13,926 bases of DNA, taken from contig CALEIL010000276.1 of the NCBI GenBank assembly GCA_937876435.1, positions 1 through 13,926 of the forward strand. Reading direction: 5' to 3'. This stretch comes from an uncultured Bacteroidota bacterium. Lineage in GTDB: Bacteria; Bacteroidota; Bacteroidia; Chitinophagales; Saprospiraceae. Shown here one piece after another: positions 8,562 through 13,926 of this stretch. The position numbers and the translations under genes are program-made. The notes beneath the pieces are model-generated. The model saw only the letters and a program-made list of their open reading frames with translations, made no database searches and was not told the DNA's origin. Position 1 is the stretch's first letter. Each line of letters starts with the position of its first letter.

Positions 8562-8640
8562 TGCAACAAATTCTGGAGATATTTTTCAAAATTACCCGAT
8601 TTACATAAAAGAATACCGCAAGTCCTAATTTTTCTGTCTT

Positions 8641-8648
8641 TACCTTTG
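8641..8648 (+). promoter_or_regulatory. Bacteroidota -7 promoter element (TACCTTTG) for doxX-chrA
   Basis: TACCTTTG is an exact match to the TAnnTTTG -7 consensus of the Bacteroidota primary sigma factor. It lies 23 bases before the doxX ATG, so transcription would begin near 8654 and leave a short leader that contains the AAGGAG Shine-Dalgarno at 8664-8669. I do not see a good TTTG -33 element at the expected distance. Confidence 0.45.
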
Positions 8649-8671
8649 GGAAAGATAAAGTTCAAGGAGTG

Positions 8672-9160
8672 ATGAAAGTTGGTTTTCAAAAAATGATCCA
8701 TACCTCTGGTTCTGCCTCTATCGTGTTGATCCGCATGATGGTAGGTTTGGTATTCCTTTCCGAAGGGATTCAGAAATTTCTATTTCCAGCAATGAGAGGT
8801 CCAGGTCGTTTTGAGAAAATGGGATTCCCGAATCCAGAGTTTTGGGCTTCTTTCGTTGGATTTTTTGAGATCTTTTGTGGGATTTTGATCCTGGTGGGTT
8901 TTCTGACCAGGTTGGCCGCAATAGCTATGTTGATCAATATGACCGTAGCCCTGGTGATTACCAAAATTCCCATCGCCTTTGGCGAAAGCTTTGGACCGTT
9001 TGTCTTACGGGAGTTGAAATCTTACGGATTCTGGAGCATGGCCCATGAAATGCGGACGGACTTTGCCATGTGGATCGGGAGTTTGTTCCTTTTGATCCGC
9101 GGAGGAGGACTATGGTCTATAGATAAACGGTTTTTAGTCGATGAAGCAAAAACTCATTGA
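8672..9160 (+). CDS. DoxX-family integral membrane protein
   Basis: This is a 162-residue inner membrane protein of the DoxX family, with about four hydrophobic helices: residues about 15-33, 55-78, 80-100 and 125-145. The N-terminal signature IRMMVGLVFLSEGIQKFLFP, the middle FVGFFEIFCGILILVGFLTRLAA, and the C-terminal HEMRTDFAMWIGSLFLLIRG match the family well. The biochemical role of most DoxX proteins is not settled; they are linked to redox or thiol/oxidative stress processes in some bacteria. The ATG at 8672 is chosen; a GTG directly before it is possible, but AAGGAG at 8664-8669 overlaps that codon and sits only two bases from the ATG, so the exact start is uncertain. The 3' end overlaps chrA by 20 bases, which implies translational coupling and a shared task with the transporter. 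Confidence 0.9.
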   Translation: MKVGFQKMIHTSGSASIVLIRMMVGLVFLSEGIQKFLFPAMRGPGRFEKMGFPNPEFWASFVGFFEIFCGILILVGFLTRLAAIAMLINMTVALVITKIPIAFGESFGPFVLRELKSYGFWSMAHEMRTDFAMWIGSLFLLIRGGGLWSIDKRFLVDEAKTH

Positions 9161-10274
9161 AATCGCGAAACTCTTCCTGAAGCTGGGCTTTATAGCTTTT
9201 GGCGGGCCGGCGGCTCATATCGCAATGATGGAGGAAGAAGTAGTGACTCGCCGGAAATGGATGAGTCGTCAACACTTCCTGGATCTCATGGGAGCCACCA
9301 ATTTGATCCCCGGTCCCAATTCTACCGAAATGACCATGCATTGCGGTCATGAACGAGCCGGATGGCCGGGAATGATCATAGCCGGTATATGTTTTATCTG
9401 TCCGGCTGTCCTGATTACCGGAGTATTTGCCTGGATGTACGTAGAGTATGGGCACATTCCGGTCGTGGAGCCATTCCTCTACGGTATCAAACCTGCCGTA
9501 CTGGTTATCATCCTGAGCGCTGTTTTCAAACTGGGGAGGAAGGCAGCCAAAAACTATATGTTGATCCTGCTTGGGCTGGTCGTTATTGCAGTCAATCTTA
9601 TGGGAGTCAGTGAGATCGTGGTGATCCTGGGAGCTGGTGTGATTGGAATGCTGTGGATGGGAAATCCCTGGTCCAATCAGAAGAATATAATTCAGAAGGG
9701 GTGGATGCCGCTGGGATTGGTTCCATTGGCAGGGGCGACGGTACAGACCGTTTCCAATAGCAAACTTTTTTTGATTTTCCTGAAGATGGGAGCCGTACTC
9801 TTTGGGAGCGGGTACGTTCTGGTCGCATATCTGGAAGGAGAACTGGTAACAAAATTAAAATGGCTGACTGAGTCACAATTATTGGATGCCATTGCCATCG
9901 GACAATTCACACCAGGCCCCGTCCTGTCCACGGCTACCTTTATCGGGTATCAGATCAATGGAATCAATGGGGCTCTGGTTGCTACGGCTGGTATATTCTT
10001 ACCTTCCTTTTTTCTGGTCCTTTTGCTCAACCCATTTGTATCCCGATTGAGGAAATCAAAATGGGCTGCTGCAGGACTCGATGCTGTGAATATAGCTGCA
10101 GTGGGTGTCATGATAGCCGTTACTTATCGTTTGGGCATCAATATTCTGGTGGACTGGAAGGCCTGGCTGATCGCTGGCCTGGCTTTGTTCTTCACTTTTG
10201 GTCGTCGGGAATGGGGAGTGGTCTGGATGGTGGTGGCCAGTTCTGTATTGGGGTATTTGTTGTCCCTGTTCTAA
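9141..10274 (+). CDS. chrA: Chromate transporter, CHR family (two-domain, long form)
   Basis: This is a 377-residue inner membrane transporter of the CHR family, whose characterised members export chromate. It has the two-repeat (long) layout. The first half carries KLGFIAFGGPAAHIAMM and NLIPGPNSTEMTMHCGH near residues 13-72. The second half, from about residue 210, repeats the theme with FLKMGAVLFGSGYVLVAYLE and AIAIGQFTPGPVLSTATFIGY. Many hydrophobic helices run throughout and the end (VLGYLLSLF) looks complete. The start at 9141 lies inside the end of doxX in another frame, without a visible Shine-Dalgarno, so translation is probably coupled to doxX. The family assignment is secure. That chromate is the true substrate here is inferred, since related transporters may carry sulfate or other oxyanions. 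Confidence 0.9.
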   Translation: MKQKLIEIAKLFLKLGFIAFGGPAAHIAMMEEEVVTRRKWMSRQHFLDLMGATNLIPGPNSTEMTMHCGHERAGWPGMIIAGICFICPAVLITGVFAWMYVEYGHIPVVEPFLYGIKPAVLVIILSAVFKLGRKAAKNYMLILLGLVVIAVNLMGVSEIVVILGAGVIGMLWMGNPWSNQKNIIQKGWMPLGLVPLAGATVQTVSNSKLFLIFLKMGAVLFGSGYVLVAYLEGELVTKLKWLTESQLLDAIAIGQFTPGPVLSTATFIGYQINGINGALVATAGIFLPSFFLVLLLNPFVSRLRKSKWAAAGLDAVNIAAVGVMIAVTYRLGINILVDWKAWLIAGLALFFTFGRREWGVVWMVVASSVLGYLLSLF

Positions 10275-10280
10275 AGGAGG
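10273..10280 (+). promoter_or_regulatory. Orphan Shine-Dalgarno-like AAAGGAGG overlapping the chrA stop
   Basis: AAAGGAGG directly overlaps and follows the chrA stop codon, as if a third gene of the doxX-chrA unit began here. No ATG or GTG lies within normal spacing; the first GTG in the chrA frame is at 10323 and the first ATG at 10380. It may be a remnant or a chance match. Confidence 0.3.
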
Positions 10281-10322
10281 AATATTTTCAATTTTACCAT
10301 ATTCCCTTTCATAAGTACCATA

Positions 10323-10511
10323 GTGGATATAAGTCTTTCATATATCTTTGGTCCGGTCTGGTATATCGCAATCAGTAGTATGATTCTGGTCCTGTGTACT
10401 GGCTCATTCTTCTCCCTGAACTATCTAAAGACTGTACATTTTTTAACAAAATTCTTCAAAATCAAGATTGAGGAAGCAGACTCATTTTTGCGTCATGGTA
10501 TACACATATAA
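10323..10511 (+). CDS. Possible small hydrophobic protein between chrA and the TonB receptor gene
   Basis: An open frame in register with chrA runs from just after the chrA stop to a TAA at 10509-10511. From the GTG at 10323 it would encode 62 residues, from the ATG at 10380 only 43. The product would be hydrophobic at first (IFGPVWYIAISSMILVLCTGSFF) and basic afterwards (LTKFFKIKIEE), resembling a one-helix membrane peptide. It overlaps the receptor start by 17 bases. There is no recognisable family, no Shine-Dalgarno at either start, and the T-rich composition of an intergenic region could give such a frame by chance. It is listed because of the orphan Shine-Dalgarno at the chrA stop and the TAnnTTTG element inside. 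Confidence 0.18.
   Translation: MDISLSYIFGPVWYIAISSMILVLCTGSFFSLNYLKTVHFLTKFFKIKIEEADSFLRHGIHI
10343..10350 (+). promoter_or_regulatory. Bacteroidota -7 promoter element (TATCTTTG) for the TonB receptor gene
   Basis: TATCTTTG matches the TAnnTTTG consensus exactly and lies about 145 bases before the receptor ATG at 10495. Transcription would start near 10357, leaving a leader of roughly 140 bases. The -33 element is not obvious, so this is a candidate only. Confidence 0.35.
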
Positions 10512-12975
10512 GTTCACTTTTTTTCTTTTCCTGTTTTTTTTCTCAGCCCAATTACTCATAGCGCAGACGTCTATTTCCGGAAAAATAGTCGACCAATCGG
10601 ATCAGACTCCCCTCGTGTATGCCAGTGTGGTGTTGTACCATGAGGAAGACAGTTCCATGGTAGGTGGTGTAGTGACCGACCTGGAAGGAGGCTTTGAATT
10701 GCAAGAAATACCCCCGGGCAGGTACTACATTCGCGCATCTTTTCTGGGATACAATACGATCGATATCCAGGATATCCTGTTGGATGGCAAAACGGACCTC
10801 GTTCTGGAACACATTTCACTGGGAGGGAGTAGTGAACTATTGGAGCAGATTATAGTGGAAGGAAGACGTTCCACCGCTGTCCACAAAATCGATCGCCAGG
10901 TATACGGAGCCGAACAATTTCAGAATTCTCGAGGAGGGAATGCAGCTGACGTGATCCGCAATATTCCTTCGGTTTCATTGGATTCCGAAGGAAACATTTC
11001 AGTCCGGGGAACCACAGGTTTCGTCGTTATGATCAACGGAAAACCGGTGCAGTCCTCGCCGGATGTGATCCTGGGTCAGTTGCCCGCGAATGCCATCAAA
11101 AACGTAGAAATTATCACTTCACCTTCTGCCAGGTACGATCCGGAGGGGAAGGCGGGCATCCTCAATATCATATTGGAAGAAGGCGCAGCGGACGGGTCAT
11201 TTACCCAGGTCAATGTGAGGTATGGCTTCCCCAGTATAGAACCATATGACAACGGGGAAAGCGCCAGGCGGTTTGGAGGAGATATCATTTACAATTATCG
11301 AAAGGCCAAATGGGATCTTTCTGCCGGAGCCAGTTTTCAGAGAAATGATATAACGGGCCTGAGAATAGGCGATGTATACACGATTATCGACGATATCATG
11401 ACCCGTTTTCCTTCCGAAGGAGAGCGGAGCTTTGACGAGGTCAATTATTCTGGTCGATTGACTTTGGGGTACGATCCCGATTTACGGAATTCCTTTCAAC
11501 TCGGTTTTTTTGCGGGAAAACGATCCAAGGATCGGAGGGCCGATATTCTATATTTTAACAATGAAAGATCTATGATTTCATCGGAGGGCGTGACCCGGCG
11601 CTTTCAGTACTATAATGAAAATTTGCGGATTCGACGGGGAGATTTTGCGCTTGGAAGCCTGGATTATGACCATCAGTTTCGAAACAATTCTTCGGTATCG
11701 TTTTCTGCATTGTACGAACATACTCTTCTGGGAGGACCCACTACCAATAGGAATCTTTACTGGCCCAATACGGAGGACGTCATTCAGGATGAATACAACA
11801 CCAACGACAATCCACTGGATGGGATAAGGATATCGGCTAACTATAAAATGAAGCCTCTGCCGTGGGGAGGCCTGGAGTGGGGGTATCAATTTCGAAATCT
11901 CAACCATACGGGGGATTTTGTGTATGATAGAAAAAACAATGCCACCGGATTATTTGAATTGGTGCCCGAATTTTCCAGCGAAGTGAATTTGAAAAGGAGT
12001 ATACATTCCCTATTCGGTCAATTCTCCGGTGAATCCGGAAAATGGGCGTATGGACTGGGCCTGAGAGTGGAGGCTATGGACAGAAATCTCGGGTTACAGG
12101 ATAAGAAGGGGCTCATAGACACCTTGTACAACTATGATTTTGTGAGACCATTTCCTTCTGCCAACATACAATACAGCGTCAACAATCATTTGAAACTGAA
12201 AGCGTCGTACAGTAAGCGGGTGCAAAGAACCACGACCTTCAAAATGAATCCTTTCCCCGAGCGGGAACATTCGGAAACCCTGGAGCAGGGTGACCCGGAA
12301 TTGCGTCCCGAGTTTATCGATGTGATGGAGGCGGGGATCGTCGGATTTTATGGAGAGCATTCATCGTTTGCCAATGTGTATTACCGTTCAACGGAGAACC
12401 TGATCAACCGGGTGAATACGATCTACAATGACACGATACTAAATCGTATATACGCCAATGTCGGACTGGGGAATGCGGTGGGAATCGAGCTGGGCAACGA
12501 ATGGAATCTATCCGATCGGTTCAATGTTTTCGCCGGGGGCAATTTGTATAAATACACGATCGATGGACATTTTGACAACCGGCCGATTCATACTTCGAGC
12601 TGGGTTCATTCACTGAATATAAATCTGGGATATAATCTGTCCGATACGTGGAGCCTGCAGTGGAACCTCAATTATTTGTCGGACCGCAACACTGCCCAAG
12701 GGGTCGATTCGGAATTTTATTCTCCCAATTTGTCGGTCAGGAAATCTTTCCTCGACAATCGACTGGTCCTCACCGCCCAATGGCAGAACATGGATATGGG
12801 GCTGCTCAAAACCAATGAACAAAGAATTACCACATACCGGCCCGGTGAATTCTTCACTACGACCAATTATATATACGAAGTGGATGTGATCTCGATCAAT
12901 CTAAGCTATTCATTCAATTCACGGAAGAACGAATCCCGGTTTATCGAGAGTGAATTCGGGAAAAATGAATTTTGA
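10495..12975 (+). CDS. TonB-dependent receptor with carboxypeptidase-regulatory-like domain (outer membrane beta-barrel family)
   Basis: This is a complete 826-residue outer membrane receptor. The ATG at 10495 gives a clear signal peptide (MVYTYKFTFFLFLFFF...LLIA, cleavage before Gln24); the frame also runs further upstream to non-ATG codons, which would spoil it. Residues about 26-105 form the carboxypeptidase D regulatory-like domain (ISGKIVDQSDQTPLVYASVVL, GGFELQEIPPGRYYIRASFLG). Residues about 118-222 are the plug (EQIIVEGRR, DVIRNIPSVSLDSEGNISVRG, MINGKPV, YDPEGKAGILNIIL). The rest is the barrel, of the OMP_b-brl_3 type rather than SusC type, and no susD follows. The ligand is unknown; relatives take up metal chelates, peptides or other compounds. 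It lies downstream of chrA by 220 bases with a possible promoter of its own, and converges on the sigma factor gene. Confidence 0.92.
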   Translation: MVYTYKFTFFLFLFFFSAQLLIAQTSISGKIVDQSDQTPLVYASVVLYHEEDSSMVGGVVTDLEGGFELQEIPPGRYYIRASFLGYNTIDIQDILLDGKTDLVLEHISLGGSSELLEQIIVEGRRSTAVHKIDRQVYGAEQFQNSRGGNAADVIRNIPSVSLDSEGNISVRGTTGFVVMINGKPVQSSPDVILGQLPANAIKNVEIITSPSARYDPEGKAGILNIILEEGAADGSFTQVNVRYGFPSIEPYDNGESARRFGGDIIYNYRKAKWDLSAGASFQRNDITGLRIGDVYTIIDDIMTRFPSEGERSFDEVNYSGRLTLGYDPDLRNSFQLGFFAGKRSKDRRADILYFNNERSMISSEGVTRRFQYYNENLRIRRGDFALGSLDYDHQFRNNSSVSFSALYEHTLLGGPTTNRNLYWPNTEDVIQDEYNTNDNPLDGIRISANYKMKPLPWGGLEWGYQFRNLNHTGDFVYDRKNNATGLFELVPEFSSEVNLKRSIHSLFGQFSGESGKWAYGLGLRVEAMDRNLGLQDKKGLIDTLYNYDFVRPFPSANIQYSVNNHLKLKASYSKRVQRTTTFKMNPFPEREHSETLEQGDPELRPEFIDVMEAGIVGFYGEHSSFANVYYRSTENLINRVNTIYNDTILNRIYANVGLGNAVGIELGNEWNLSDRFNVFAGGNLYKYTIDGHFDNRPIHTSSWVHSLNINLGYNLSDTWSLQWNLNYLSDRNTAQGVDSEFYSPNLSVRKSFLDNRLVLTAQWQNMDMGLLKTNEQRITTYRPGEFFTTTNYIYEVDVISINLSYSFNSRKNESRFIESEFGKNEF

Positions 12976-13083
12976 ATTTATTCCGGGAAGGCCTATTCCG
13001 GTCTGAAGTTCAATGAAATTCACGATGAAGACTTTGTGACAGTTTTTCGGACCAATACATATGTTAGGACGCACGCGATTTGC

Positions 13084-13626
13084 TCAAAAAAACAAAAGTC
13101 CGGACACCAGGTATGCCAATATTACGATCAAATCAATATTGGGATTGGTGGTTGCCCTGATATTTTTGAGAGCCTGGTAAAGATGATTGCGCACCGTATG
13201 CGGTGAGATGTCGAGCATTTCGGCAATTTTTTCATGGGAGAGGCCTTCTCTCTTACTGAGATTGAAAATCAATCGCTGCTGATCGGGAAGATGTTTTAGG
13301 GATTCTTCCAGAACGGTGCGGTAATGGTCTACATCGATTTGGCGGATAATTTCTGGGTTCTGGGATTTTTGACCAGCCTGGAGGATGAATTTCCGATACC
13401 TGGAATCGTGTGATGCTTTTTTGAGATGATCAAAAGCCAGGTTTCGGCACATGAGGTAGATATAGCCATCCAGGTCACTGATGTCATCAAGGGCTTCTTT
13501 CTTCTCGATGAGTTTCAAAAACACATCTTGTGCCAGGTCTTTGGCCAATTCCTCGTCGTGGAGAAATTGGATAAAAAAGCCCAGGACTTTGTCCCTATAC
13601 CTGTTAAATAATGATTTTGAGTTCAC
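13084..13626 (-). CDS. RNA polymerase ECF-type sigma factor, Bacteroidetes family, with hydrophobic C-terminal tail
   Basis: This is a 180-residue extracytoplasmic-function sigma factor. Region 2 spans residues about 5-70 (LFNRYRDKVLGFFIQFLHDEE, DLAQDVFLKLIE, YIYLMCRNLAFDHLKK). Region 4 spans about 105-158 (LPDQQRLIFNLSKREGLSHE, IAEMLDISPHTVRNHLYQAL). The last 18 residues (IDLIVILAYLVSGLLFF) are strongly hydrophobic, a feature seen in some Bacteroidetes ECF factors that could tether the protein to the membrane. The start must be the GTG at 13624-13626: an in-frame TAA lies 15 bases further upstream and no ATG falls between. Such factors are normally held by a FecR-like anti-sigma protein and activated by a TonB-dependent transducer. 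The FecR-like gene here starts on the opposite strand 188 bases away, and the TonB receptor converges at the 3' side. Confidence 0.93.
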   Translation of the reverse strand: MNSKSLFNRYRDKVLGFFIQFLHDEELAKDLAQDVFLKLIEKKEALDDISDLDGYIYLMCRNLAFDHLKKASHDSRYRKFILQAGQKSQNPEIIRQIDVDHYRTVLEESLKHLPDQQRLIFNLSKREGLSHEKIAEMLDISPHTVRNHLYQALKNIRATTNPNIDLIVILAYLVSGLLFF

Positions 13627-13688
13627 CTTACTATTTTCCTTTTAGGCAATCCTTATTATCCAAAAGAACGATTTATTGGGTTAAAATC

Positions 13689-13696
13689 CAAATTTA
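13689..13696 (-). promoter_or_regulatory. Possible -7 element (TAAATTTG) for the sigma factor gene
   Basis: On the minus strand TAAATTTG fits the TAnnTTTG consensus and would place the transcript start near 13680, about 55 bases before the GTG start codon. There is no clear -33 TTTG, and the stretch is A+T-rich, so a chance match is possible. Confidence 0.3.
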
Positions 13697-13708
13697 AAAT
13701 TTTTTGAC

Positions 13709-13729
13709 ACTTCACTAGTATGTTGAAGT
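13709..13729. repeat. Inverted repeat ACTTCA-N9-TGAAGT midway between sigma factor and FecR-like genes
   Basis: Two 6-base arms (13709-13714 and 13724-13729) form a perfect dyad around a 9-base spacer. Its centre, 13719, is 93 bases from the sigma factor start and 96 from the FecR-like start. It sits just upstream of the candidate sigma -7 element, where an operator for a dimeric regulator might lie. A 6-base dyad can also occur by chance. Confidence 0.3.
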
Positions 13730-13814
13730 TTTTCGATCGTCTTGTATACCACAATTTTTGAACAGCATACCGTCTGGTGGGTCGAAATGCTATTTGAAGC
13801 CTTAATTAAAGATA

Positions 13815-13926
13815 GTGAAACAAATCGAAAGAATAAATTACCTGCTCGGAAAATACCTGGATAAAACACAAAGTCCGGAAGAGGCAGCCGAGCTTTTTAA
13901 CCGACTAAAAGAGATTCGGGATCCGG
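13815..13926 (+). CDS. FecR-like anti-sigma factor, N-terminal 37 residues only (runs off the window)
   Basis: From a GTG at 13815 the frame reads VKQIERINYLLGKYLDKTQS then PEEAAELFNRLKEIRDP and continues past the window end. This matches the cytoplasmic N-terminal segment of FecR-like anti-sigma proteins, which have an amphipathic LLxKYLxGxxxPEExxEL pattern that contacts the sigma factor, followed by a membrane helix and periplasmic FecR domain that would lie outside the window. An in-frame TAA at 13803-13805 and no ATG make GTG the only reasonable start. The position next to an ECF sigma gene supports the call, although the two genes diverge instead of following each other in one operon, which is the usual order. 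The assignment rests on a short stretch. Confidence 0.65.
   Translation, partial: MKQIERINYLLGKYLDKTQSPEEAAELFNRLKEIRDP

Noticed and set aside
12976..13083. Possible bidirectional terminator between the convergent TonB receptor and sigma genes (CCGGGAAGGCCTATTCCGG)
   Set aside because: The stem needs a bulge and has no T-run on either strand.
13681..13869. 62-residue minus-strand frame across the sigma/FecR intergenic region
   Set aside because: It overlaps the FecR-like start and candidate control elements, has no family resemblance and no ribosome site.
1..13926. tRNA, rRNA, CRISPR array, insertion sequence, integrase or attachment site
   Set aside because: Reading both strands gave no cloverleaf, repeat-spacer pattern, transposase motif or terminal inverted repeats that would support any of these.

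Overview
The window looks like a chromosome or contig segment from a member of the Bacteroidota. This rests on a SusC/SusD-type outer-membrane uptake pair, lipoproteins of the DUF4959/DUF5126/DUF5000 and DUF4998 kinds, an ECF sigma factor of the Bacteroidetes type next to a FecR-like anti-sigma start, a carboxypeptidase-regulatory-domain TonB receptor, and several exact TAnnTTTG promoter -7 elements typical of this phylum. I cannot name a genus from sequence alone.

Layout. (1) Bases 2 to about 290, minus strand: the C-terminal part of a phage-type DNA methyltransferase, running head-on into the next gene. (2) About 284-7603, plus strand: a tightly packed glycan-uptake operon. It holds a susC-like gene that has lost its signal peptide, carboxypeptidase-like domain and plug, a complete susD, a lipoprotein with DUF4959/DUF5126/DUF5000 architecture, and a second lipoprotein with DUF4998 and a discoidin-like C-terminus. 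No glycoside hydrolase is present in the window, so the substrate cannot be read from it. (3) 7737-10274, plus strand: an AraC-type regulator with a cupin sensor domain, then a doxX-chrA pair that overlaps by 20 bases and has its own TAnnTTTG element. (4) 10495-12975, plus strand: a second, complete TonB-dependent receptor of the non-SusC type. (5) 13084-13626, minus strand: an ECF sigma factor with a hydrophobic C-terminal tail, and from 13815, plus strand, the first 37 codons of a FecR-like anti-sigma gene. These two diverge from a 188-base region with an inverted repeat at its centre.

How it works together. SusC, SusD and the two lipoproteins would form an outer-membrane glycan binding and import complex, probably controlled by the AraC protein just downstream or by a regulator outside the window. 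The DoxX and ChrA membrane proteins form a separate small unit, perhaps linked to oxyanion or redox stress. The sigma/FecR pair is a cell-surface signalling module whose receptor is either beyond the right end or the convergent TonB receptor at 10495.

The most notable anomaly is the methyltransferase/SusC junction near base 285. It is either a chimeric join (assembly or amplification) or a real rearrangement that silenced the susC gene exactly at its plug/barrel boundary. I did not find a convincing new multi-gene system. No tRNA, rRNA, CRISPR array or insertion sequence was recognised. The gap at 12976-13083 between the convergent TonB receptor and sigma genes holds nothing I can identify with confidence.
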